A stretch of DNA of 64,000 nucleotides from Silene conica. Taxonomy: Eukaryota; Streptophyta; Magnoliopsida; Caryophyllales; Caryophyllaceae. The position numbers and the translations under genes are program-made. The notes below the pieces were generated by a model. It made no database searches. It saw only the letters and a program-made list of their open reading frames with translations, and had not been told where the DNA came from. The DNA lies in contig CM055315.2 of the NCBI GenBank assembly GCA_029255685.2, positions 78,025,681-78,089,680 of the forward strand. Direction: 5' to 3'. Position 1 is the first letter of the stretch. Every line of letters begins with the position of its first letter. Below, piece by piece: positions 11,775-23,044 of the stretch.

Positions 11775-11974
11775 TTTGGTTGGGCAAAATCGATTGCCTT
11801 TTCGTACGGTTTTGATTTAAAAGTCGTGATGAAGCATTCTAGCAAGTTCAAGACAAGGTTTACCTCTTCCAAGTGATGATCCCGAGAGGCGTACGAGGTC
11901 AAGTCGGTGTAATTGTCCAGTTAGAATTCGAGTCGTTCAAAACTACGTTACCGAGAATGGAAAAACAACGGTAG

Positions 11975-12070
11975 TTTGAAATTGTTGCCGTTTTAGTTTG
12001 CAAATGTTACCGTTTTAATTTGAAAATGTTACCGTTATAATTAAAAAATGTTACCATTTTAAGTACCCGT
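11975..12070 (+). promoter_or_regulatory. Tandem 22-24 bp repeats upstream of an orphan ORF
   Basis: Four degenerate copies of a unit like ttaccgttttaatttgaaaa lie head to tail just upstream of a TATA box. Their position suggests promoter elements, but this is inference. Confidence 0.5.
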
Positions 12071-12081
12071 TATTATTTGCC

Positions 12082-12088
12082 TATAAAT
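12082..12088 (+). promoter_or_regulatory. TATA box
   Basis: The sequence ctataaatac is a strong plant TATA box about 54-60 bases upstream of the ATG at 12142. The leader between them is short and AC-rich. Confidence 0.6.
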
Positions 12089-12141
12089 ACATGCGATTCC
12101 ATTCATATTAACTCAATTCTCATCAACTACAAAAAACAAAA

Positions 12142-12546
12142 ATGGCAACAAATGCTCAAATAATTAGAGCAATTCAACAAAAAATAGATACACTTGTTTA
12201 TGAGCTACCAAAGTTAGTCGACTGCCTTGAGTTAGTCATACCAAGTGCTACAGTCTGGAATATGCTAGAACATCCTCCAATAATTGGATTGCTTTGTATC
12301 ATTTTAGCTGGAAACTATGAAGATGTGTTGACCCCTCCTGTTCTTGATGAAATCGTGTCTACTGAGACATTGCAAGAGAAAAAGTGGGAGCATGCTCGCT
12401 TAGAGAATGATATCATCATTTACTTGATTCGCGTTCGAAACGTACTGGATTATGCAACATTGTCAAATTTATGCGCTGGAAGCACTGGTAACCTGAACAA
12501 CGAAAAAAATCAACATTCTTTCTGTTTACGACAACTACATTGCTAG
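12142..12546 (+). CDS. Small unknown protein in the TIR transposon, probably frameshifted
   Basis: The product is not recognised. The ATG sits in a good plant context (aaacaaaaatggc) after a TATA box and short leader, and 134 codons are open. The protein is acidic and helical-looking, with a hydrophobic stretch near residues 50-60 and no obvious signal peptide or zinc motif. The frame meets an A7 run at about 12501-12507. Dropping one base there continues the frame for about 30 more residues, ending in an acidic, Ser-rich tail with a stop at 12614-12616. That suggests a one-base indel or a sequencing error. It may be a transposon accessory protein or a captured host gene. Confidence 0.5.
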   Translation: MATNAQIIRAIQQKIDTLVYELPKLVDCLELVIPSATVWNMLEHPPIIGLLCIILAGNYEDVLTPPVLDEIVSTETLQEKKWEHARLENDIIIYLIRVRNVLDYATLSNLCAGSTGNLNNEKNQHSFCLRQLHC

Positions 12547-12950
12547 GCAACCTGAAGAAATAGTACCAGAGGACGATTTAGAAGACATGAAGTCCTCAAC
12601 TTCGGAAAATAACTAATTTGTAGTAATTAATATGTCGTATTATGTATTATGTTGTTTTAAGTTTTCTATGTACTATGTTGTTTTAAGTTTTCTATGATTT
12701 TAATTAAATTGAATTATGTATTATGTTGTTTTAAGTTTTTGCTAGTCATCTGCATCAATAATATAAAAATGTTCCAAGACATATTCAAATACTAAACAAA
12801 TAAAATGCAAATTTAAATTAACAAAATAAAAACATCTTAACAAAAAAAAAATAATGAAATTAAATGAAAATTTAACAAATAAAATGAAAATTGAAAATTA
12901 AAAAAAATTGAAAATTGAAAATGAAAATTAAATTAAAAAAAATAATTCAT

Positions 12951-13054
12951 AAACCCTAAACCCTAACCCTAACCCTAACCCTAACCCTAACCTAAACCCT
13001 AACCTAACCTAACCTAACCTAACCTAAATCGTAACCCTAACCTAACCCTAACCC
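12951..13054. repeat. Interstitial telomere-like repeat block
   Basis: About 100 bp of CCCTAA units, mixed with CCTAA and CCCTAAA variants. It lies inside the TIR transposon, between the unknown ORF and a minisatellite, so it is not a chromosome end. The main unit is CCCTAA rather than the usual plant CCCTAAA. Confidence 0.95.
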
Positions 13055-13079
13055 GTTGAAAAAATTATGAATGTTAGTG

Positions 13080-13430
13080 TCCAGGCAAGACATTGAATCC
13101 CAACGTGCAACCCCAGACAAAACATTGAATCTCAATGTCTCACCCTAGGCCACACGTTTAGATTCATTGTGAGACCCAGGCAAGACAATGAATTTCATTG
13201 TCTCACCCTAGGCCACACATTCAGTCCCAACGTGTGACCAAGGCAAGACAATGAATTTCATTGTCTCACCCTAGGCCACACATTCAGTCCCAACATGTGA
13301 CCCAGGCAAGACAATGAATTTCATTGTCTCACCCAAGGCCACACGTTCAGTCCCATTGTGCGACCCCAGGCAAGACTTTGATTGCCATTGTCTCACCCAA
13401 GGCCACACCTTCAAATCCAACGTGCGACAT
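13080..13430. repeat. 63-bp minisatellite with internal palindromes
   Basis: About five and a half copies of a 63-bp unit. Each carries the palindrome gacaatgaatttcattgtc and a spacer containing ccctaggccacacattcag. Short frames through it are repeat artefacts. The motif gacattgaat...attgtc is also found in the palindrome cluster at 10195-10515. Confidence 0.9.
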
Positions 13431-13793
13431 ACTTGCCCAGAATTTTCGAATTCCCTACCTTCAAGCCCAGATTTTCGAACCATATTTGAAGCAAATTAAC
13501 CCAAAATTTCAACAATTAATAACATTATGAGCATCATTCTAACAAATTCATAGAAATTACACAGATTTTTCGACCCAAATTACCCCAAATTTCCCAGAAA
13601 TTACAAACCCATTCGAAATTCCAGAAATTACCCAAATTTCGCCCAAATTGAAGCTACTAATTACATATTCATATCAATATATCATTTAGAAACTTATTTT
13701 AGTATCAATTTGGTATTTGAAACATTAATTTAAAATTAAATCAACACATTTCGAAAAAAAATAAAACGGAAAACTTACTGTTTGGGTTGTTGC

Positions 13794-15036
13794 TGTTGGG
13801 AAATGTGTTCTCAACAATAGTGCGATCACATAATTAAATCTCATGACGAGAATGCGCAAGGGATGATACGAAATTATATTAGTCAACTGACCAACATTAA
13901 TCGGTAATGATTGGCTAGCTAGAGTTTGACATTACTGTCGTATGACGGTGGTGTTCAGTTGATCCCTTTAGGTCACACCTATAGGACAATTCCCTTATAT
14001 TATAAACTGATCAAATGTATATTGATACGAGTTGATCATATTCCTTAAACTCGTATATCGAGAAATCAGAGGTTAAATCTTATTGTAAGATTTATGTTTA
14101 TAATTGAAATGTGTCAATTATCAAACATTGAACGATATTTTATAATATCATAATTAGAATGAATCGGGTTGTATATTATTACAAGGGTTGTAAATCGTAT
14201 TGACGATTAATGATAATAACCATTTTATATTAAAGTAATTTTGAATTACTTGTCAAATTGTTAAATATGATTTATTTAATTTAGAAATGATATTTATTTG
14301 ATAAATATGCGTTTTAAATTAAAATCAATTGTTACTTATTTTAATGTAACACTTTAGATGTTACATATGTAGATGTACAATTATACAAAATGATATAATA
14401 TAAAATGGATGTCCATTTTATGCATAAAATGGGACGGTTTGGGGAGGTGGTTAAGGGGTGATTATTGCTCTTAATTACCCTAAAAACATAATCATTTAAA
14501 GTAGTCTTGAGAACTAAAGCTATGGCCACCCTAAACACATTGAAAAGAGAAATTGTTCCCTTTTGTGTCTTCCCATGGTCGGCTACCCCATATCCAATGC
14601 AACCCTAATACAACTTGTGATCTTACTCACAATTCATTCATTCTAATCCTTGGCAAAATTTTCTAGAGAGAAAAACTTCAAAAACCTCTAAAATTATTGT
14701 TAGATAATAATAATACTAATTCTATAATAAGTTATAATATTAGTTTTAATAAGTTCTAATTAGTGATTAGAACTTAGTTTAAGGAAACCGTTTCTAAAAC
14801 CCTAGCTTGTGATAGTCTCGGTTTTAAGGGGTGTCTTGGGTGCATCTTGAAGGAGGTGTTCTACTTGGATACTAAGGAGGATCATCCTTGCACCGGTTTC
14901 GTCGAATTGTAAGCATTCAATTCCTTTATTCCGCATAAGTATTAGCATGCATAAGATCTAAATAAAATATAAATGTTAATTATTTTTCTCATTAGTATGA
15001 CTAAGATATTAGGTTTTGAGACCTTAGAACCTTTCA
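13794..15036. mobile_element. Solo LTR of a Copia-like retrotransposon
   Basis: A 1243-bp LTR starts tgttggg and ends tttca, flanked by the 5-bp duplication gttgc at 13789-13793 and 15037-15041. No internal domain remains, as expected after recombination between two LTRs. It shares words with the LTR at 10780-11774 (for example ggtcacacctataggac). Confidence 0.85.
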
Positions 15037-15383
15037 GTTGCGTGCTGTGGTCGTGTTGTACGGTTGTCGTGGGTGGTGGTGGGGCACGGTGGTCGTGGGG
15101 CCGGTAAGGGTGATTGTTGTGTTTGGGTATTGTTGTTGAATGTCGTTGTTGTTGTTGATTGTTTGAGAGAAAGAGCAAGAGTGAGGGAGAGAGAGCAAGG
15201 GTAGAGAGCGTAATTTTTATGATAAACGTCGTCTACGTTTACTAAAATGTCGTTTACGTTTATTAATTGGGTTATACTAATAGACCATGTACAATTATAA
15301 ATATTCGGGTCAGATCATATTAATTAGAATTTAAATTGCAGGTAAAAGCCCGATAATTAAAGAACAAAACGAGGGAACTACAC

Positions 15384-15982
15384 TAGAGCTGATCAGATGG
15401 CCCAGACCCGATGGCCCGACTCGGCCCAGGCCCGATTTTTTCTCGGGTTTGGGCTTGATACTTTGGCCGAAAAATCCCGTGGCCCGGCCCAAAAGAAGCC
15501 CGATATAAATATAGGGCCGGGTTTGGGCCGACCTAAACCCGGCCCGACCTGATGTTATTTTTTTAAGAAAAAAAAAATTCAAAAGTTGGAATCGTATATC
15601 AGATTACACTAATAATTTAATATCGTTAATGCAGTGAATTATTAATTTTGCGGATATTTTTATATTTTTATCGTACAACTTTAATTAGTTAGTGTACTAA
15701 TATTTTTTTGTCAACTCATGAGTTATGTATGATACTATGGTATTGTTCTCCTGATCAAATGAGTAAAAGTCAAACATCTAAAACTTGAAAATTTTATATC
15801 GTTGCTAATAGTTTGTTCACATATCCATTTTGTTAATTATTTGTAGTGTTTTGGCTCGAGGCCTATTATAGCCCGAACAATTATGGGCTTGGGCCAAAAA
15901 AATTGTTCCACCTTTCTGGCCCGGCCGACCCATGTATTTGGGCCGTTTTTTTTAGCACGAGCCCGACCCAAGATCAAGTCTA
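15384..15982. mobile_element. hAT-type MITE with GGGCC-rich ends
   Basis: A second copy of the family seen at 7829-8472, in the opposite orientation. Ends read tagagctgatcagatggccc and, inverted, tagacttgatcttgggtc. The flanking duplication is aactacac/agctacac (15376-15383 and 15983-15990), with one mismatch. It contains no coding sequence. Confidence 0.85.
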
Positions 15983-16222
15983 AGCTACACCCAAAAGATT
16001 ACTAATATGGTATCAGTATAACCAATATTTTTTTCTTATGTTAATAAGGTCACAAATTCTTACAAAAAACAGGTTTAATATAACTGCTACCTTCCCGACT
16101 TTTCACAAGAAAATCATTTAATTAAATCGGTTTGAGGGCAAGCTTGGTCATTTTTTAATTTAATAGAAGTCAATTCAAATTTGATCATTTTCAGTTAAAC
16201 TATTACTATCAAGTTATCATTA

Positions 16223-17195
16223 TCATTATATATATAAAAGAAGGATGTTAAAATGCTGACGCGGCACTATAATATTTTAATATTTGCATAATGGAGACCT
16301 CTCATTCATTCTTAGAATGTTACATCCAATTTGACCAATAAAAGTAAGCCAACTTTAATATATAATAATAATAAACAATAAATAATAATAATAATAATAA
16401 TAATACTGATTGATTTTCCAATGCATATAATTATGATAGTATTAACTACAATAATTATGATACTATTAACTACAATAGTTGTCATCTTTCCAATAGTATT
16501 AATTACTGTAGTTAATAATTTTAGGAATACTCACTATCAAAATGCAGGAGCACAACGCAGTCAAATAATAAAACCATTATATTATACTCTATTGGTTTTC
16601 CACGCGTCAAATAATAAAATCGTTACTATTAATTACATAATGTAATTACCAACAAAATATTAATATAGAGCTAACATTTATATTTTCAATAACCCTTTTG
16701 GTTTCTCTATATTGCTCGAAAAGTGCAACAGTCAACCTTCTCTTTTTCTTCTCCTCCATTGTCTTCTATAATATGTAAATAGTTAAATACCAATTTGACC
16801 AACATAATTTTTCCTATTCTGAAATTTGAAGTCTCTAAACAATACAATTTCTCTTCTACAAAATCACAAAATCGGATTACCATCATGGCTATTGCACCGT
16901 TACTATTAACCAACTATGTTCTACGAGAAATTTTTATTCTATTACTAAGACCTCCTTTTATTGGAAAGTTATTAGTTTCCATTTCTTAATTATATTTTAC
17001 GCTTTTCAAGTTATACGTCAAACTTTTAATGTCAACATGTTCTTATATATCTTATGTTATAGATATACATTTTTATTTTTCTTTAAAGTATTTACATATA
17101 CACCATATAGTATTAATATCTAACAACTTTAATTGATCATTTTCCGTTAATATTAAAATTGAACAACCCGTGAATTTTCACGGGTATTACAGTAA
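16223..17195 (+). mobile_element. Degenerate non-autonomous Helitron-like element
   Basis: The 5' end after A is TCATTATATATATAAAAG. The 3' end has the hairpin cccgtgaattttcacggg followed by 11 bases and a T, the same geometry as the intact Helitron at 39760-42121. The terminal CTAG is replaced by GTAA, so the end is mutated. An (aat)n microsatellite lies near 16370-16403. No Rep/helicase is present. Confidence 0.6.
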
Positions 17196-17440
17196 TTTAT
17201 ACTAATAGACCATCTATAATAATTAACTTTCAGGTCAAAATCATACTCGGGTTATGTCACATCCTTAATTTCAGATATTGAGTCGGGTTATTCGGATCCG
17301 GTTCACCAAAAATATCCATTTAGGCCCAAACAAGTCCAACATTCCCTTCTTACTCAAAAATCGTGCGAAGGAAGTTTCCAGAATTATTTTCAAAATTTAA
17401 AAATCAAACAGAAAAAATCTAGAGAGAGAGAAACAAGAAA

Positions 17441-19370
17441 ATGGCGACACCAAGAGTGAACATGGAAGAATATTACAAGCAACAGAAGAGGGGTAATTCC
17501 GTCATCTCAAAGTCAAAAGGTGGCGCAAGCAAGAAAACTCCTACTTCTTCTCGCTCTGCTTCCTTACGATCCGACGTCGTTCAACCTCCTGCTCTCGTTT
17601 CTCACCACGGTTCTCCTGATCTTCAACGTATACTTTTTTAATTCTTTTTTTTTTTTATTATTATGTTATTATCGCTTTGTTGTAGTTTACGTACTTCATC
17701 TGTTTCATTTGATTGTATACGTTTTTTAAAATGTCCGTCGCCGAACGGAGTGAGGACTGAGGAATAGTATACTTTTTAATTAATTTTGTTGATTTCTTTA
17801 TTATCGATTTGTCGGAACTTATGTACTTCGTCTGTTTCATTTGATTGTATATTTTTCAAATGTTCGATGAAACTGTCCGTCATCGAACGGAGTGAGTAGT
17901 ATACTTATGTAATTGTCTGTTCCATTTGATTGTATACTTCATTGAAAATGCTGTTTTCGGAACTGAAGAAAGTAGAATTTAGGTTGTTTGAAGGAATGGC
18001 AGATTGATGAGGAAATGTTAGGGTTTTTTGAATTGATTAACGGTTTGATTGATTATGGAGTAGTTAATTGTAAAATGTACATCAAATATTTTGTTAATTT
18101 GCGAAAATTTGAGACATTTCGGTAACTTGTGGTTGATTTTTGTGTGATTTTGTTTGCTGAGATGAATTTAGGGCTCGTATTTCATTGAAACTGCTAGTTT
18201 GTTTTGATGGATGTTGCGGTAAGTTAGGGTTGTTAATCTGTCGAGATTGTTAATTTGTTGAAACTTGTATGATTAGTAGATTAGCTGTGGAATTTGTGTT
18301 GGTGAATGTTGTGATTAACTTGAGGTCTTTATTTTTTTGTGGTGGTGCATACTGAGATGAAATTAGGTTTATTGATTCGTGGGGATTGTTCCAGTTTCTC
18401 AACCAGCTTTGAGCTTATGTGATGGTGAATGTTGAGATTAACTCAAGGTTTTTAATTTTTTATTGTGGTGCAACTGCATACTGAAACGAAATTAGGGTTT
18501 TCTTTAGTTGAATTCCGGTTTCTCAATCAGCTTTGAGCTTCTGTGGTGGTGAATGTTGAGATTAACTTTGATTCGTAGTAGCATTTGTTAATTTGTTGGT
18601 TCTCTTATGATTACTTGATTATCTGTAGAATTTGGAATTTGAAATTTGCGTTGGTCGTGAGTGTTGTGATGAACTCAAGGTTTTCATTTGCATTTGTTAA
18701 TTTGTTGGTTCCCGTATGATCACCCGTAGATCACTCGTGAAAACTGTAGAATTTGGAATTTGCGTTGGTGGTGAGCTGTGAATTTTTTGCTGGGGAATGT
18801 CGTGGTTATCTTTAAGCTTCTGTGGTTGTTCTAGTATCTCAGCCTGCTTTGAGCTTCCGAGGTCGTGAACTCGTGATTATTTAGACTAATCTGATTCATA
18901 ATTGTTAATTTGTTGAAACTTGTGCTGTTAGTCGATTAGCGGTGGAATTGTTGCCTTGTTGATTGTTGGGATTAACTTAAGGTTCTTATTTCGGAGTAGT
19001 TATAGTTTCATGTGGGCGAATTATTACGGAGTAGTTATAGTTTCATTTTGTACCGAGTTTTTAGCCAGTTGCTATGTTTAATTCAATGAGAAGTTGTTCA
19101 ACAGTAGTAGAATCATCCTGTGTTACTATATAATACAATTTCTTACATTGAAACGAAATCTGTTTTACTTTGACAGAGGACTATGATGCAAATGAGGAGT
19201 TGCTGAGGCAATTCGACTTGAATATGGCTTATGGACCGTGCACTGGCACCTCTCGACTTGATCGTTGGAATCGTGCAAAGAAATTGGGATTGAACCCTCC
19301 GAAAGAGATTGAAGTCTTGTTGCAGTCATGCAAGGTTCAGAGCGAAAGCTTGTGGGATGGTCGAGTTTAG
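17441..19370 (+). CDS. POLD4: DNA polymerase delta small subunit 4 (p12-like)
   Basis: Exons 17441-17627 and 19177-19370 join in phase (donor caac|gtatac, acceptor ttgacag|ag) to give 126 residues. The C-terminal half carries the p12 signature: EELLRQFD, then YGPC(T)G, then RLDRWNRAKKLGLNPP, where p12 contacts the catalytic subunit. The N-terminal half is Ser/Lys-rich and poorly conserved, with a weak PCNA-binding-like start (around residues 5-13). In the nucleus p12 stabilises DNA polymerase delta in replication and repair. Size fits the family (human p12 is 107 residues). The 1549-bp intron contains several diverged copies of a sequence around tctgtttcatttgattgtat. A leader with a GA-rich stretch precedes the ATG, which is the first in a good context. 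Confidence 0.88.
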
Positions 19371-20142
19371 ACATTCAGCAATTGCTACTGAGATCCTGAA
19401 CAACATTTTCGCTCCTTTTTGGACTTCACGTTCAGATCGTCTTGTTGTTGTCGCTTTTTTAGGTGTTCATCACTTCATCGGTGATGTAAGTTAGAATGAT
19501 TACGTAGATTTCCCGGTTCTTCTGCCTCTGTACTAGACTACTAGTTCAATCTCTGTAAATTTCAGCTACTTCCGACTATCATCTATGTAATGTTGAACAC
19601 GAAACTGAAGTTAATTTCGTTGCAGTTTTCGTGAGTGATCTATGGATGTCTAACAATCGCACCAATTTAAACTCTACTGCATTTCTTAGTTTTTACGATT
19701 AAGAACTTTTGATGGATTGGAAACAGAACAAACAAAACTGCTGAGTTCATAACAAAAGTAAAATACAGCGATAATCAAGCAGTCTCATATCCACTGGTAC
19801 TTGACAGTATTTTTGCAACATTAGCGAAGCGTATGTCTGAGACGCGTCTTCTATATCTATGAGTCGCTCTCTCAAATATCAGTTTTTTACTTGGGATCAA
19901 TCTTACAATTCAAATAATTTTACGGTTGCTAAAATGAAAATTCCATGGAGAGAAAAAATGATTGGAACAGAGGGATTAAACACGAAATAGAAGGTAGTCC
20001 AATAATCAACAGAACAAATTCTCATTTGTGACGGATTAAATCCGTCAAAGACAAATTTGCAAGTGGAAGGGCAAATGGGAGTGTAAGTGGAAATATTTTG
20101 AGAGGTCAAAGCTTGTGACCATCACGAGCAAGACGGACTGAA
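19371..20142. other. POLD4 3' region and RR 3' region
   Basis: Probably the 3' untranslated parts of two convergent genes. A piece resembling the caaattctcatttgtgacgg MITE end lies near 20010-20050. No other gene was seen. Confidence 0.5.
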
Positions 20143-22398
20143 TTAGCAGTTTGTGTAGTCTTTATTGTCATCTTCGAGAAAATCCAATGATGTAGGATAG
20201 TCATATGAGGAGTCCAAGATGTCGTTCAATAGATACTCATATGTCGAATCCATCGTTGAAGGACCTTGGTCCAACACCACCTCCGGTAATTGCAGCTTCT
20301 GGTCATCCGGGATGTGGCGTTTCTCGATCTTGCATCTTGAGCTCGAACCCATAATGTTCCCATCATTCGACATCATATTTGGTTGTTGCAAAGTCGATTC
20401 AATTGGCTTACTAGAGCTCGAACCCATAAAGTTCCCACCGTTACACATCATATTTGGTTGTTGCAAAGTCGTACCAGAGCTCGAACCCATAAAGTTCCAA
20501 CCATTAGACATCATATTCGGCCGTTGCAAAGCCGATTCAATTGGCTTACTAGAGCTCGAACCCATAAAGTTCCCACCGTTGGACATCATATTCGCTTGCT
20601 GCAAACCCGATTCAATTGGCCTACTAAAGCTCGAACCCATAAAATTTGGTTGTTGCAAACCCGATTCAATTGGTTTACTAGAACTCGAACCCATAAACTT
20701 CCCACCGCTGGACAACATTCTCCGTTGCTGCAAAATCGATTCATTCGACTTATCTACAAACATCGGTGTTCTATACCCAATCGATGGACTCCTCTGCCAA
20801 TAATTGTAATTAAGCTGGCTTTGGTAGTTCAACCAAGGCAACCCGCCTTGTGACACACTATTCCCTAGAACCGTCTGCTGTTGCTCGTGACTCGATGAGC
20901 CTGCCACCACGGTAGAAACAATAGGATTCTGGTACTGACGAATGTTGTCGTTCGGGTTGTTTTGGTTCTGGTTCTGGTTCAATCCATGTTCATTATCTTG
21001 TTTATCCTTCCAACTTTTCCGAACTTTCTGTAAATGACTCGCGACTTGTTCTCGTGTCACCCGTTCATCGTCCATCAATTCAAGTATTTTCTTCGGTACA
21101 GCCTTGTCAATCCCGCCAAGTAACATAACTATTCTAATAAACTTTTCCTTAAGATCTTCGGTCCATTTCATCCGTTCCTTCTTACAATTTTCCCCCGAAC
21201 CCTTACTCGTCCCTTGATCGCTCTCCTCAATACAACCATTCTCGACACTCGTCCTGTTTTGCACATCTCGAACCTCTTCCTCTATATGATCATTATTTGT
21301 CGGAGTTGTGTTCGCGTCAACCAAAGGAGTTGTACGCGAACAAGCGAGCTTTTTCCGATACACATGTTGCCAAATCGTTTTTACGACTTCCAATCGAATG
21401 GGTTTAATCAAGTAATCGACCGCTCCATACCTTACACCTTTCAAGATAATGTCTCTGCTTTCACTCGCCGAGATCATTATTACCGGAATATTCAACGCTT
21501 GCCCAGATTCTAGGAGCGCAAACCCGTCCATTTCATCGACGTAAACATTAGTTAAAACGATGTCGAAATCGTCTACATTTTGCTTTAACAGTTCCAGTGC
21601 TTCCGTTTTGTTACTTAATGAAGTGACTGCAAGGGAATAAAGTGAAAATCTTTAATTTGAATGTTTAATTAAATACGATAATAATCAAAAATTAACACGG
21701 GTAAAGAAAAGGGATAAGATATCGAAGATACAAATTAACGCAATTAAATTAATCGTGCTTCAAAACAATACACAATAAGGTGAAACAAAAAATTTAACAT
21801 TAATTTCTCCGTTTTATTTGAATTATTTACGTTTCTTCAAAGTTCTCGAACATAAATTTAAAATATATTTATACCTTATTGGACTGAAGAAGTCATACAA
21901 GTATACAAATATCAAAATTAATGGATTGAAAATCAAGAGTTAGAATTACATGCTAATTGTTTGGATTAAATCTCACACGTCTCTCTTAATTTTTGGTAAT
22001 TTATTTAACCCGTGTTAAACTAACTCTTTAATTTTAATCCGTAATTATGCAAACAAAGGAATAACAATTAACACATAATAACACAGACTATTGAAACCCT
22101 AACGAAGTCGTCCAAATAAACATATCGACCGTAACCTAAATTTCAGACACCAAATTTTTCAAACACGATATTTTGAAACGCGTGAACAATGTAATCTATC
22201 GAAAACAAATAAACGAACGTCTTAGACATACGAACCTTGATATCGGCACTTCTTGAGCAAAGCCGTAAGCAGCTTAAGGCAAACCGAATTATCGTCCACA
22301 GCGAGAACTCTCATACCGTCCGGAAACTCCGTGTTATTGCATGGATTGCTCGTATTTTCCTCATTGTTATTGTTTTGAATAATCTCCGTAGTCTCCAT
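20143..22398 (-). CDS. Type-B response regulator with substituted phospho-acceptor
   Basis: Exons 22236-22398 and 20143-21626 (minus) join in phase to 548 residues. Residues 29-147 form a receiver domain with the acidic pair D35-D36 and K129 in YLIKPI, but the position of the phosphorylated Asp holds Asn81 (codon AAT, in VLTNVYVDEMDG). Residues about 206-265 form a GARP/Myb-like DNA-binding domain (MKWTEDLKEKF to VASHLQKVRKSWK). An Asn/Gln linker follows, then about six tandem repeats of roughly 22-25 residues (MGSSSSKPIES-LQQPNMMSNGGN) and an acidic C-terminus, a likely activation region. Type-B regulators are nuclear transcription factors normally activated by phosphorelay in cytokinin signalling. 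Here phosphorylation-independent action is likely, though this is inference. Confidence 0.9.
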
Positions 22399-23044
22399 TA
22401 TTCTTATAAATTCAGTACAGTTCGATATGAATACAATTAAACCCGAAAAAAAAAATACTTTGATGCTAAAAAATTTTAAGCATCAAGTATTTCTTGTTTA
22501 AAATCATAATTTTTTTATAATCTAAAAGGAATTTATTTGGAAGAAGGGAGAAATTTGCTGAGGTTTTGTAATAGGGTTTATAGTCCAAAAAGACAAACTT
22601 ATATATTGCCAATAATAATAAGGTTAGTTTCCTTAAAAAAAGGGATAAATTAGGTATCTATGGAGTATTTAATTATTTATTTATTATTAATCTTTAAGAT
22701 TTGGTCGATTTAACAAAATTAATTTTATTATTAAGGAAGTGGGTTTATTTATGGAAAACTTTTGTTTTGAACTTGAGTGTTTTATTTATGGAAAATTTTA
22801 GTGTTCATATACGACGCTAGTAATCTTAGTTACACCGAGAGATGGCGAAACGGGCTGGCCCAAGAGTGGTTGTGCCAAGCATGAGTCCATGACACAACTC
22901 GTGAGCCGCATAGCTCAACAAATTGACCGAAACCAAAATTGAGAAAGTTTAAATTAACTTCATTAAAAACAGTCAATATTAAACAATTCAAAAAAATAAA
23001 ATATTGTATACTTCTATTCTATACTCTTATTCCTTACACGTTAA
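22399..23044. other. Response-regulator promoter region
   Basis: Contains the leader and candidate TATA box. The rest is AT-rich with no further gene. Confidence 0.5.
22597..22607 (-). promoter_or_regulatory. Candidate TATA box of the response regulator
   Basis: The minus strand reads aatatataagt about 200 bases upstream of the ATG at 22398. Position and sequence fit a TATA box. Confidence 0.4.

Larger units (their letters stand above)
9942..15270. mobile_element. Non-autonomous TIR transposon, possibly Mutator-like
   Basis: Inverted ends of about 55-60 bp are visible: left 9942-10000, right 15206-15270 in reverse. Both contain taaacgtagacgacatttta-like sequence twice in tandem. The flanks share ttatacta, 8 of 9 bases of a possible 9-bp target duplication (9933-9941 and 15271-15279), which would fit a MULE; an 8-bp duplication would fit hAT. 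The interior holds a 143-bp palindrome, a small ORF with TATA box, a telomere-like block and a 63-bp minisatellite, plus two nested Copia derivatives. No transposase was recognised. Without the nested insertions the element would be about 3 kb. Confidence 0.7.

Noticed and set aside
10683..11841. The repeat aaagtcgtgatgaa on both sides of the Copia derivative as its target duplication
   Set aside because: The copies do not abut the element ends; the true 5-bp duplication tttgg does. The second copy belongs to the host sequence.
12951..13054. A chromosome end
   Set aside because: The block is about 100 bp, of mixed units, and lies inside a transposon with DNA on both sides.
13271..13530. Overlapping ORFs on both strands
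   Set aside because: They are read through the 63-bp minisatellite and change frame with the unit.
20219..20853. Two overlapping plus-strand ORFs of 194 and 156 codons
   Set aside because: They are antisense shadows of the tandem coding repeats of the response regulator on the minus strand.
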